From assembly GCA_037576195.1 (NCBI GenBank), contig CM075104.1, forward strand, positions 3,540,775 through 3,604,774: a stretch of DNA of 64,000 nucleotides, read 5' to 3'. The first letter of the stretch is position 1. Every line of letters starts with the position of its first letter. Origin of the DNA: Phytoseiulus persimilis (Eukaryota; Arthropoda; Arachnida; Mesostigmata; Phytoseiidae). The notes below the pieces were generated by a model. That model had not been told where the DNA came from and searched no databases. It saw nothing but the letters and a program-made list of their open reading frames with translations. A program made the position numbers and the translations under genes. Below are positions 1 through 12,500 of the stretch, piece by piece.

Positions 1-3000
1 TGAGACTTCTATGCCGAGCGCCGAGCGTGGCCATGCCAGAATATCGTTTCCTCTTGATTCTCCGGAGTTCCCCCGACGGAATGGCCCTGTCTCAATCCTC
101 ACACACGGCTAGAAACGGAAGGCATGACAAACTGAAACAAGCTCGAAGATGGGAGAACGTAAATAGCGGCGGATCGTTGTGTCAAGCCGTTGAAATTGGG
201 CCACAGGTTCCTCATGAGCTATTGAGGATGATTGAGTCGGGGAACACGAACAGAAAACTACTACCCAGCGTCACTTGCGAAATGTTGGGCCACTGATTCC
301 TGGTATGACTCCGTCTAGCGTAGCCTGACGACTGGAGAATGATATCGGGGGGCTTGACTCGAGAGTCGGGAAGTTCTGGAGGGATGACCCGATGGCTGAA
401 CCTCGATGCTCTCTCACGTTGAGCGTGGACTTCGCGCTCGGTAGTCGGGAGTCTCGAATGTTCTGAGCTCTCGGCACGTCCAATCTCATTCTCGACTAGC
501 GAGTTAACTAAATTTTGCTTGATACAATGGGGCTGACATTTTCATAACTCCTGGCATTTGTGGTTCGCAATCCGAATGGTCCACTCTCGGCTACGGCCGT
601 GATGGGCGATCTCTGTGGAGATATTATTCAGCGGAAAACTGAGAACAAGGTGGAGCACTCAGCCCTATTCCCCTGAGATGACCTCGAGGGAAACTGGATC
701 CGGAAAACTCACAGCTCCGGAACCTGAATCGTTTCGGAATCTATGGGTGCGAGGAAGCGCCGCCGAATCCACTTCCGTGGCTGGAACCTGCGCTCATCTC
801 GAAGCCTCGGTTGATGTACTATGAGGCGGAAAGGATTTTCAAGATTTCGAGCGTTCGGTATTCCGGGTGCACCCTAGTTCGAATGTGGAACTGACCAGAG
901 AAGTCCGCCTCCTCGAGTTGAGAACTCCGCTTCAGGTGGATGAGCGGTGGACTTTCAAGGAAACCCAGGAACTTGTGAACCCATCCAACGTCATTCTGAA
1001 GCTAGCTCATCCAGCCACTGAATCCTTCCTCACGAGTTCAGAGCTTTTCGAAGAGATCGAATGAGGTATCCCTAATACCTCATTCGATCGCGATCGTGTT
1101 TTTTCTTCCTAGATCCAGAACGTCTTAACTCCGCCTTCACGACTCCTTGAGGTCGCTTGGTTCACCTGGTCCCTGGTCGACCTTTGAAGATATCGGAGGA
1201 GACTCATGAGGATGGCATTCGGCAGGAGCCGCTTGGCTAAGATCGCTATAGCAGACCTGTTTTTCGTCTGTGTTTCGTCCTGGCGGATGCAGCATTCCGT
1301 GATTTCTCAGCTGACCGGGACCGAGTTGGAAACTTGGAAGGAGGTTTATTCCAAAGCCTCGAGGACGAATCGAACCCTGGAACAAGATTTCACCAGCTTC
1401 TCAACAATCTCATCTTGTGATGCGCAGCATAATGTGAAACGAACTAAAGGTAGAGTGTGATTAGAATCCATCGGGCTCACTTTCTGTACTTCCCTTGAGA
1501 GACTGGAGTTCCGGCGTTATGATTCCCACCACCTCGTTCCCGTTTCCCTCGAATTCGCTGAAAGCAAGCCAGACACCCGAGCTAGCATTCAACAGCACAT
1601 CGTCCGTGGAACGCAAGCACTGCTGAAACTTGTCCTGAAACTTCTTTCCCACCTTGAGCTACTTATGTCCGGAATACAGATCGTTGCTGGCCAGCGCTTC
1701 CCGATGTCGATGACGACTTTCAGGTAATTAATCGCATGAACCAACGACCACGATGGCTTTGACATTTTCCCTCAATTCAGGGCTCATGCAGAAACGCGTG
1801 AGACGCGAATCAAAAAGCAGTGGTCTCGGAGCTCTGCATGGAAGTCTCGCTCGTTGTCAGCTAGCCCTGCATTCGAGTGCTGGGAGGCAGATAATTCCCG
1901 AGATCTTGAGCTGTTGCGGATTTCGGCTGTGGACTCATCGAACCCGAGCACCAAGTGGGAAGCGATAAACTTCCAATATGACGTTTGCTTCCCTGGGTTT
2001 CCGGATATTAGCGAATTGAGAACTCTCGGAGTCGAAACTCTGATCGGACTCACATTGAGCTCAGAATATGATGAGTCGAGAATCTTTTCCGAGGAGCCGG
2101 CTCAGATGGTGGAAGATGACACTGTAGAGTCCGGGTCATTTCAATATTTAGCGGAGCCGCAACCAGGAATCTAGCGTGGAACTTTCCTTTTCAAAGACGA
2201 AGTCCCACCAGAATCGCTCACCCACGGCTTAACCGGACGATTGCAGAGGATGTTTATCCCAGCACTTCGCTCTGGATGCTGTAGGGAAGGCTTCTACGCC
2301 TTCGGTACGCTCAGCAAACTGTATTCACCAACATAATATAACTCGATGAGCATTGGTCTACCCAGACCGCTCGTTCAGAACGAAGCACCGGGCTCAACAA
2401 CCGTGGATGCCCCCCAATCCACGGGGGCTCTGCCCGAGATCAATGCTGGAACATGTTCTGTCGAGAACCTCGCACCAGAGGAGAGACGTCTCGTGTACAG
2501 ACTGTTCTCTCCCGTTTAGTACACGAATAGTACACGTTGAATCAGCTGACTCGCGTCGCGATCATCGAACTATTTGATGGACAGAATATCCGACCAACTC
2601 GAGCTTTCACTTGTCGCTCCAACTGAGTGTATGTAAGCAAGTGCACATGGCCGACGATGGAGGGAAGCGTCCACGTCTTCCTCCCCGCAGTTGGGAGCCG
2701 CCGCTGCTTACTTGCTAACCAGATTATCCATCTGCAGTGGCATAGTGGCGAGCGGCTACTGTTAGGCTTATGCTGCTGCTCGCGCTCGCCTTGTCTTGTC
2801 GGTCTGGCGGTCCAGTGCTCGCTTCCTCTGCGTTCGAATCTCTCTGTCTTTTGGTTGCTTCGCTCGGGCCGACCAACTGGCTGATGGTGAGTTGGTTGCG
2901 TGCAAAAGGAAGAAGAAGCCTTTCGTTGGCCGAACCTTGCGATGAATTGCACCCACCAGCTCATTAGATTAGCCAGTGGTGTTGTTAAGAGAACCGTTTG

Positions 3001-3900
3001 CGAGAACCAAACACTGGCTCCAATGAAAGATAGCTGCTACTTCCTCGCAGACCCAGCCCCCTCCCATCTAACTTCGCTGGCTCCCCGACCCCACCTCTTG
3101 GTGTTTTCTCCGTACCTCGCATCTGTCAACGCAGCTCCCTGGGCAAGGAGAGTCCCTGAGGCAAAGCCCAAAATTATACAAACTTGCTTTTTCGATCAAC
3201 ATCCGATAGTAGACAAACAATGGACTTGATGACGGGCAATGGTCGTGAATCGTTAAAATGGATGTTTGTTAATTTGGATCGCGCAGATAGTGGTTGCACC
3301 AATGAACTTTTTCAGGAATAAAATCCACAATCGCCAGAAAGGAGTCGACTACGTAGAATAATCATCAGTCTGTCGTTATCAAGATCGAACAATCTTGTGA
3401 GCGCAGTGACCCTGGGAACTCCATTAAATGTTCCGATGAACTACAGCAAACCGTTGAACGGAAATCGACATCGGAACTCACTCTACTCTGAAACAAAATC
3501 GTTAGTTCTCTGCATTTCTAGTTTTGGTCTAGCTGACTTCGGACGCATAGAATATTTTCGTTTGGAGTCCCTTCATTCAACATCATAAACGGAGTTCCGA
3601 CATCCAGCTAACAACGAACGCATCGGACACCGCGGGTCGATCAACCGACTGAAATGGTAATGTTGGGCCCACCAACGACGAATAAGCGTTGATATTTTGC
3701 TCCACAGACTCTATCGAGCCTTGGGCCTCACCTCGCCCACTCCTCTCACTGAGATCGCTTCACTTAATAGAGACGATTCAAAACTCGTTCGATCGGCCCA
3801 TGGTGATAGCCGCTCAAGGGGTGGCATCAATCCCCGCGGTATTCTATTTCAGTTCCAGTTTTGAAGTTGGAGTTTACTCGAAGTCTTAGATTTGCGATCG
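1..3900. other. Intergenic DNA without a convincing gene
   Basis: Open frames here are short (under about 140 codons), overlap on both strands and show no domain, signal peptide or splice-compatible partner that I recognise. Around 2.6-3.0 kb both strands are open and the translations are rich in Ser, Arg and Leu, as expected from compositional bias and not from selection. The only strong local structure is the hairpin listed at 1055-1089. Untranslated exons or promoter DNA of the small secreted gene that starts near 4 kb could lie in the last few hundred bases. Confidence 0.5.
1055..1089. repeat. Perfect 15-bp hairpin
   Basis: Two perfectly complementary 15-base arms, 1055-1069 and 1075-1089, are separated by a 5-base loop. 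A T-rich stretch follows at about 1099. It lies in otherwise featureless DNA and no coding frame explains it. It could be a short palindrome left by a transposon or a structured transcript; the sequence alone does not decide. Confidence 0.75.
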
Positions 3901-3992
3901 TTTTTTTCCTCGCTCCGACTCGGATCGAGACTGCTGAGAGCTCTCGTTAAGGTTCGGCTGACATTTTACAGCAAGTATTCACTTCAATAACA

Positions 3993-5964
3993 ATGTTGAG
4001 CTGCGTTGCTGTGGCCGCGGTTTCTGCTGCGAGTTTCGAGGATCTCAAATCAGTGTACATCAAATTTGTCGACGAGAACGTCCCCCCGGAGAAACAGCAG
4101 AAGTTCAAGGTAAGGAGCGTTCTATCTTTAGGGTGAAGGAAGCAAAAGAGAGAAACCGCGCTCGTCGATGGACTCCGCTGTGACGAATCACAACGGACAA
4201 GACCATTTTGATTCAATAAGGCGGACGATCCTAATAAAGCGAGAAAGCGGGAGCATTTCACCAAACACCGGCTCCACCACGTATCCAAAACAGGAGTGCT
4301 GCTCCAACAGCTCTGATTCGAGAGAGAAGCTCACATCCAGTACAGTACCGACAACGCTCGACGCCAGGACCAGAGTTTATTCAGAATCACAGGCCGAGTG
4401 CTCAGAGTTCGGTTCGGCGGGATCACTTACTGAAACTACTACGGAGGAGCCCGCTTCATTGGCTCTCAATACAGTTCTCATGAGTTACGTTTGAGAGAGA
4501 TTTCCTCGCGCAACTTTACAAAGGGTCGCGGATTTCATTGGGTAGATTAAGTCATGAGCGCACCGGGTCCATCCATGTTGACCTCTGATTGGGAGGACGC
4601 GCGAGTTCTCAACGCTGGAGCGAGATGGTCGCAAGACAGATCAAACGGCCAGATCTACATATCCGACGAAAGGAGATGGGAAATTCTCGGTTCTGAAAAG
4701 CACTCGGGATCGCCAAAAAATTCAGGAAATTGAATTAGTTCACCGCGATGAGCTCCAAATGATAGCTTCGCTGTTTGAACTTTCCCCTCCCCTTTCCGGA
4801 TGGTGCTAGAAATGAGAAAATGATGATGAAAACTTTTGTGGAGCTCGCTGCGGTGCCCAATCTCGGTGATCATGCTTTTTCATCAATTTCCTGGATCGGT
4901 CCGGATTTTCCACTCGGAATTTCGAGCTCGAGTCTCGTCGAATTTCTTGCGCAATGTTCGGGAATAGACAAAAAAGTCCTGAGACCGAAAGTGTTCAGTG
5001 CAGTGAGCGTAACAAAAATGTTCTCCATCCTTCTCGTCTCATCTCGCTTCTTGAGGACGAACACGATGACGGGGAAAAAGTGACAACAGTGGAGCAATAA
5101 TCCAGAGGTCATTGCGATGAATGATCTACCTCATGAGACATTCCGTCTTCCTCAACCTTTCCGAGGTCCACCAACCACAGCTTTCAGAAAATCGGCATGG
5201 GGGCTCACAAATGACTCGCCTCCCCATCAAAAACATACGGGGATCGCTCGAGTGTGCTGATCCAACTCAATACATCAGATGGCGAGACTATCAGGGGGTG
5301 ATCATTGATGGAATTGAGACCAGTTTCCCGGTAGTGTTTTCCTGGGCCCAGAATGATCCTATCATCCGGGATCTCGATCTGACTCGCCGGAGTGATTTCC
5401 ATGGAGAAAATCGGGGAGTTCGATCTTCTATGCGAATAAGCGAATGGTCCGATGCACCGGTTGAGCTTAATCCAGTTAGAGAGCTCGAACAACGCTGCTC
5501 TGATGAATATCATTCCCCCTCATTCTACAATCAGAAGCCATGATTCGCGGCGATTACACAATTCCCGCCAGAGGCACCTCCCGAACCAGGCCCTGCACTT
5601 GATTCTGGTTGATGAAGCATTGCAGAGGCTGGTTCGGGTATTTGATAGAGTCTACCCTCTCAGCTGACTCCAGGGAATGTTCCAGGATGGCTTCGCACAC
5701 CTGAAGGGTTGCATTTCCTCATTGGTCAACGAAATGGACTTCAACGCTCTTAAAACCATGACAGCTGCTGTGACAAAAGCCGGAGTCGAATGTGGAAAAT
5801 CTGTGCAGGATATGGACGAAACGCAACAGCAGGCGCAATTTATGCCCTGCGTGAAAGAACAGTTTCAGGATCTTATGAACCAGAAGAGTGATGCTGATAA
5901 GGCTGTGTTCGAGAAGGCCAAAAGCTGCGTCATGAGCTTGGTGAAATCCCCTTCTCCTACTTGA
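3993..5964 (+). CDS. Small secreted four-cysteine protein, two coding exons
   Basis: Exon 1 is 3993-4109 (39 codons, ending Lys-Phe-Lys before GTAAGG) and exon 2 is 5674-5964, entered after ...GACTCCAG. The junction is phase 0, giving 135 residues. The N-terminus has a hydrophobic leader (MLSCVAVAAVSAA) with small residues suited to signal peptidase, so export is inferred. The mature part is mostly helical by composition, rich in Lys, Gln, Asp and Met, with four Cys (KGC, VEC, MPC, KSC) that could form two disulfides. I do not recognise the family. The leader is short. A good acceptor (CATTTTACAG) ends at 3970 and the frame stays open back to it, so the true start may lie in an upstream exon adding to the leader. 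The ~1.56-kb intron 1 holds no convincing exon. Confidence 0.72.
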
Positions 5965-5992
5965 GAATCCACATCGACGCGTCGCTGCTCAC

Positions 5993-5998
5993 AATAAA
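5993..5998 (+). terminator. Polyadenylation signal AATAAA
   Basis: A canonical AATAAA lies 29 bases after the stop codon of the small secreted gene, followed by GT-containing sequence. The position and strand fit cleavage and polyadenylation of that transcript and support the exon 2 call. Confidence 0.7.
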
Positions 5999-5999
5999 T

Positions 6000-8757
6000 C
6001 GTGTCGGAGTTGCCTTTCGCAAAACCGTGACATAGAAGAACTCTGTGGAATCATTTCTTTCTGGGAGGAACTAGGCCATTGGTGGCCCCTTAGATGTTCC
6101 ACTACTTTTTACACGAAGTGGTCAACTTTGGAAGCTCATATCGAGCTCATAACGAGAGCTATCGAATGATATACCTGCCGTTTGGATCGAAGATGGACGC
6201 ATACCTTCAAAATCGATTAGTTCGAGGCCGATGCGGAAATAGTCAGCGTCGAGTGGCTTGTCTGGAATCGAGCTGGACCGGAAAGTCACTGGAAGTCAGA
6301 GCTTTGCAGAAAAAAAGCGGCGCTTCTTTCTTAATCGTCGGAAAACCGAGTGTCCTCCTCCCCTCCATGCACCCTTAGTTGCCCCGAGCCCTCTGGTAAC
6401 ATGAGTCGGAATAGAAAACCTGCAAACAGGTTTGGTTTGAGCAGTAAATAACGCACTTGTTGGCTTCGGCGGATTACGTCGTCTTCATTCGTCACCATCA
6501 TTTTCTTCTAAGCCTGTCTCTCCCCCGGATGGTATGAACAGAACGATTAACGCTTCCGCTTCTTCTTCTTGAGCTTTCCGAGAACAAATCGATCTGTAAA
6601 CCATCTGGGAACCGTGATATGAGCCTTTGAAGCTGACCGATCTTAGTCAAAATCGTGGAAAATCCAAGGGGCCGGTGGCCCAGCCTCATTGGCCGAGACC
6701 CTTTCCGATTCGCGGCCATCCGGTGGGAAGTCCCTCCACGGAAACTTTCCCCCCTCGAAGCAGCGTCAATAGACTCACCGATGTCTGATTCGATGGTTAT
6801 CACTTGCACCAGAAACTTTATGCGTTAAACGGCTTGAGCGGCTTCCATAAAGATGCAAGCTCTATGAGACAAGAACGGAGGTCACAAAATGTGCCTTCAT
6901 CATGCATGTCACACATATCTCTTGACAGACCTAGTATATTAATGGGAGTGGCTCGGATCGCTTACAACACAGATCGCGGACCCGGAACGGAGATGGGACA
7001 AACGTCGTCAGACGCTCCGCGATTCTTTACGCTCCAGCTGCCAGAGCTTCTTTCCATTATCAGGATAATTTCCTTACATTTCGGCGGAGATTCTCGTTTT
7101 CAAACACTATTCTGGAACCGAAACTCTCCTACCTCGAACGAAATGTTTTTCCTCCGCTGAAAAAAGTTACGAATGATTGTATCGCTCGCTCGAGTACGCC
7201 CCGAATGCCCGGGGTCGCCACGGAAGTATTATTAAGCACGGATACCGTACCCCGTCGCGTACAGTCATCTGAGAGGGGGTCTCTTCCGAAAAAGCAACGT
7301 TTTCAAAGCTTGCGGCCCGCGGAGAACTGAGCAAAGAAGAACGGGAAGCGGAGATGGAAATATGGGGAGGGGAGTCTCCAAACTTCTTCTCCGGCGGGAA
7401 CGCAGCTTGGGCTTCCGTGGCACTGCTTGGCTCTCAAACCGACGCGGCCGCGGTGGCCGTCGTCGTCGCTGCCACACAAATTGTTGCTGCGCACGCCATC
7501 ATTGAATCAGAGTTTCTCGTTGAACGTTGGGTGGTAGGATGGGTGGGTTGGTTGGTTCTGGTGCACCCGTGCCCACATCTTCTTCTTGTCTTTCTTGAGC
7601 GTTCCCGCCGAGTTCCCGGGTCCGCTGGATTGGGCAGAGGCGGCAGAGATCGCAGCCGACAAATAGGACCAGAAGTGGGACAGAGTTGGGAGCAGCATCG
7701 AGAGAACTGGTAAAACGCGAATCACGAGGCCACAGACACACAATGCCTGTCGACGGAAATAGATTCCAGTCGGTTGGAGCGATTCAGAACTGGGACCTAC
7801 CAAAGCGAGCGCGATTATGTGATTTTCATTTTTCCACCTGTTAATGTCGACAATGTTGAACGGCACCGGACGATTCTCGGTTCGACGCTACCCGGTTCGT
7901 GACTAGTGTTACGTCATGATCCGCTGATGTGATCGTGTCCTCAGCGATTTTGATCTTGTTCTCTATACTCCCCTCGCCGAGCTTCGCAGAATCAGTCTCA
8001 TCGGATTTCGAGACAGCATTCACTAAGGTCACTGGAGTCATGTCTTTGTTCCAGTTCGAAGTCCTTGCTGCATGCAGACCCCTGTTGGCCTTCATCACTC
8101 CATTGAACCGGAACTCGGACCCGTCGGGCTCCCCTTCTGAAGCTCGCTGTGTCCGGACCACCTCAAAGCTCTGAGCGAGTTCCGGAATGGACAAACTCGA
8201 CCCAAATTTCCACAACACTGAAGATAGTTAGCTAGTGTTCATGGCGTGTGGTCATTGTCGGTGTTACAATGTTAACCCCGGGGTAGCGGAGTCCGACCGG
8301 GAGTCTTCCCTCACGAGTCTCCTTATGTCGATACAAAATGTGAAGACGACGTAAATGTTTCGTCTTCGTGCGGGGCGAAACGTTGTACATCGCTGGAGTT
8401 GGCTATTCTTAGGCGTCAGAAATGCGGGTCAAGTTGTAGCGCTGAGAAGTCACGATGGGATGGAGTCACAAGGTAATCCGCCGGGGCTGCCACGCAACTC
8501 GCACAGGAATCCAAGTTGTATTCCGAACGTGGAAACAACGGGCAGACGAGATCGACGGTGGATGGACATTGTGCTGGAAAGAGTCCGGTCGAAGAAACAC
8601 TCCATTCAGCTACGCAGCATCTATTGCGCGATTCCGAGATTCCATCGGAACTCTCGGTTGCGCCTGACCCCTAATGGAAAGGTCCAAGTTCTGGTGCAAA
8701 GCTTCTTGCTGGTAGAAATCGGCGTTCCTCTTCGATGAATGTTCGCTCGTTTGTGAT
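6000..8757. other. Intergenic DNA, no gene recognised
   Basis: Frames are short and overlapping. The 7.3-7.7 kb stretch is Gly/Val/Arg-rich in translation on both strands because of GC-rich low-complexity DNA. No domain or coherent splice series was found. Confidence 0.45.
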
Positions 8758-8765
8758 AATTCAGC
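8758..8765. repeat. Target site duplication, left copy
   Basis: The octamer AATTCAGC immediately precedes the inverted-repeat element and recurs exactly at 9571-9578. Confidence 0.85.
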
Positions 8766-9570
8766 GGTTATGCCTCAGATGCCAGGAACTCAGATGCAAG
8801 AAACTCAGATGCCAGAACCCTCTCCCGATTCCGGAGGGATCCCCGCTAATTAAGCGGATTTGAGAGCAAAGCGTCTCCGACGTCTGCAACAAGCGCGAGT
8901 CATTCGGCAGATCCTCCTCCACACCGTACGTACACGCTGCACCGCACCCCCTGCGATTAATTGATGGTTTGCTGATGATGGGAATGCATGATTCATGATG
9001 AATGGACAGGACATTTGATGCATGTCTCCAATCTCGATCAGCGTGGATGTTTGGGGATTCGAGCCACGGGGAAATTGAATAGCGATCCATCGTGCATTCC
9101 GAGCGTTCGCAGCCCCCTTCGCCGAAAGCTCGCTCAGCCTCAACATGGCTTTTGGGCCGCTAGCTCGGCGATTCCTCACTCAATGCACGGAATTAGGGAT
9201 GGAACTACCTTCCTTTTTACTCGCCGCTAGCGAATCATCACTGCCACTGGAGGAGGGAGTGTAGGATTGAGGCGGGTCCGGAGACCCGCAATGAGGCCGT
9301 CGCTGAGTTTTCCACGTCGATCGATAATAATCACATGTCCGGGGTGGTTTTCAAGCTGATCCGGTTGGCCTAAGGAGGGTCACAGAGGTTTCCTGTGCTA
9401 GAGCCATTGGAGCTGGAGCTTTCCCCATTTAGCTCCCCGGTTCTGGCTAACTTCATTCGCGGCCTCCAATAACCCGCTGAATCAGTGGGGACCCATCCGG
9501 GGTCGGGAGAGTGTTTTATTCTGGCATCTGAGTTTCTGGAATCTGAGTTTCTGGCATCTGAGGCTACGCC
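8766..9570. mobile_element. 805-bp non-autonomous TIR transposon with 8-bp duplication
   Basis: The ends are inverted repeats of roughly 90-95 bases: the left end begins GGTTATGCCTCAGATGCC and the reverse complement of the right end begins GGCGTAGCCTCAGATGCC. Similarity continues through CTCTCCCGA..CCGGA to about 8862 and, on the other side, back to about 9470. Each arm carries three tandem copies of a motif like CAGATGCCAGAAACT. The element is bordered by the perfect octamer AATTCAGC. The interior has no transposase-like frame, so it is a MITE-like, non-autonomous copy. An 8-bp duplication is known for hAT, P and Merlin transposases. The GG termini do not match the CA typical of hAT, so Merlin or an unassigned group is possible. 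A few mismatches between the TIRs mean it is not brand new. Confidence 0.88.
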
Positions 9571-9578
9571 AATTCAGC
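9571..9578. repeat. Target site duplication, right copy
   Basis: Exact copy of the octamer AATTCAGC found at 8758-8765, directly after the right inverted terminus. Confidence 0.85.
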
Positions 9579-12500
9579 TGTGACCTGGAATCCCAGCCTC
9601 GATTCCTCTCAGTCAGGATGTGCGAACGTTATATTCGGTTCCCGATGCTTTGATTATCGGTTCTCTCTGGAGGAACTCCGTTTTCTGTCTGCGACCTCCG
9701 ACGGAGAGATTCCCTCTGAAAACGGTGTGAGGCACCTACTCTCCTCCTCGGACACGAATTTCTCTCGGCGCTCTTCGTTGATTCACCGGAACGCATGGCC
9801 CCCATCAAGAGTCGTCGGCGTCGCTCGCTCTCGCGATGTGCTCACACCGGGGTGCCAACATGTGAGCTCGCACTCGAGAATCAGTCACTGGATTTAATCG
9901 CGACCCTCAGACAATTTGAGTCATCTAGTAATCATAATCCCTAAGCAGCTCCAAGAGACTGAATCGTCGACTCTCGATGCGTCCTGAGACAACAAGGAGT
10001 TCTCAAACAATCGTGTTTCCCGATTGTGTATAGGAACGTTGATGGACTCAGAAATGCGTTCCAATCAACGACCATGCCTGAATACGTCGACGGTCGCTCG
10101 GATCGCGTCATGCATGGGGGCTCGTGATGCTCTCAAGAATATCTGAATTCTGCCGAGCCAAAGGAATCTGGGGAATGGAAGCGTTCTCAGTATGCTCGGA
10201 GGGATCCGAGACCGATCTTATAGTCAAGGCTGTTTGTCACCGATCTTCCTGTCATAAGGCGGCGAATCTAAGTTCAGTCCTCTTCGGTCGGCACGAGCTC
10301 CCATTCGATCCGCGGACCAAGAGTACCATGAATGCTTACAGAGGAATGTTTCGGCTTTGCAAGTTTGTTGCGCAATCGCATTCACCGGTACATGTATGGA
10401 AGCGTGCGTTTGTCTTTATTTATAAGTGAGCGCTTGTTTCTGTCGGCTGTAGTATTTCAGTCCTGATTCGATTAGATGCGCCAGCTTGTTCAAGCGTTCG
10501 GGACAACGTTTCCTATCTGGAGTGCTCTCCACTCAAGGAGCAAGGAACAGAAACGAAGAAGAAAAACGTGGGAGACACCGTGGAAGGGATTTCTCAGACG
10601 AGAACAACAGCACCGGGCTCCTCCCGAAGTCGCTACAAACATATTCCCTCATCCGTTCTCGCAATGTTGTAAATAAGGAAAACCAGTCTCAATTCACTCC
10701 GCAAACCCATGCCTTTCAGAACACATCCTGACAAAAACTGTGCCATTCATCCGTGAAACCTCGACAACGGCGTGAAGAGGCAACGATTTGTCCAATCCTT
10801 CTCATGTTTCCTGCTCGTGCTTTTCAAACTTTCTTAAGAAAAGTTCAGTTGTACTCTCGCTCTTTGGAATCCGTGTGCGTATTCTCTCTGTTCAAAACTG
10901 GAGAGTCAGCGATAGCATCGATTACCGTTAAAGTTCGCCCCCCCCCCCCGCGGTTTCTCCCCCTTTTGCTTTCTCCAGATCTCCAGCTCTACGGTCGGTC
11001 TCCACCACTCAGCAAGTCGGTCGGTCTCTCCGATTTTCCCTCTCATAAACGCAGTGATAAGAACAACCATGGCAAGCAGCTTACGACTGCGGTTTCAGGA
11101 GGAAAATTTCAAAAGACTCCTCGTGTGTGCAATGTCCCCGAGTTTCGCTCCCTCAAACTCTGCCTTTGTTCTCCTTCTCCTACCCTTCTCGCCCTCATGG
11201 AGCCGTGCGCAGTGAGTCTTAGCGGAACTTTGACTGCGAGTGAGATACGTCGAACTTCAACTCTGGCTTTGATCCAGATCGCGGGGTGAGATATTGGGCG
11301 CTGAGCTCCATCACGGGCGGCATTGCGGTGTTAGACCTTCTGCAGCCACGCATCGTATGCGTGCTCCGTCAAGAGGAGCGGTGCGAATGAGAGTGTGAGG
11401 TAATTTCGCGACCGCCATGAACTCCGATTGGGCTGTGGCCGCCTTGTTTTTCCCCGCCAGGTTTTCCCGCAGCGACCGGTCGGATCGTGATGACTATAAA
11501 CTCACGGCGGCAGCAACAAGAGCAACGACGACGGAATAACTTGAACATTACACTGCTCCATAAACTCGACTCCCGTGGGTACTACGCGGAACGGAGAGGA
11601 GGAAGAGAGGTGGAGCGAGAAAGAAAGCTGTCAAAAAGGGTGTTCGAGGAGCATACGGAGAACGATCCTCGTCCCTTATTATAGCCTGTTTGAGACCGAC
11701 ATGGAACGTGTTGTCTCTCGGCAGCCGGAAGACCAAACTGCTGTCTGCTTGGCGGGACGTCTCGTACGAGGAAAAGCGAAGCTCTAAAGAACGCAAGACA
11801 TTGTGGAGCTCGCGCCGTGCGAAACGAGCGCAAGGATCACAAGATCCGACGTCGTCATTTCAGCAACAAACTTCTCTCCTCTCTTGACTACGAGACTCCT
11901 CACCTTCCTCACACTCGATGCGTGGATAAGAATGACCGTTGGAGCAAGAGAGCACGAACAGAGGTTTTCTTGATTTGTTGAGTGCTCTGGCCCGTTATCA
12001 AGGAGCTTCATGTTTCCTGAGGTTTGGTGTTGACTGCTGGCTGCCTTCCACGTTGATGTTGCTGTCGTGGTTTGAGTCGGAGTTGTCGGTGGCGTCGTCG
12101 GGGAAATGGACGCAAGTCATCATTCGCAGAGCCGGAATTGCTCCACGGCCATAAATGGAACAGTTGCTGCTGCCGTAGAGGCTGCTCCAGAGTTTTGAGT
12201 TGCTCGTCCGCCATCCTGGCTGACTCGTCGGGTCGTATGCTGGCTAGCTGGTCACTCAGTTCAGTCGCAATCTAGACAATAACAACTTGCGGAAAAGTGC
12301 GCTCGCTATTTTCCGACAGCGGCGTCTGTCTTCCACGACCGCGAGATTTTCAAGGCTCGTGCGGCCAACTCGCCAGGGGGGCGAAACTCAGGCAGGGTCG
12401 AGCGCGGGGCGCGCCGTTTCGCGCATGCGAATGCCTTCTGCAATGCACCTGCGCGTAAACATACGGCGAATGAACCAACGGGCAAACACAGAGTGAGTCT

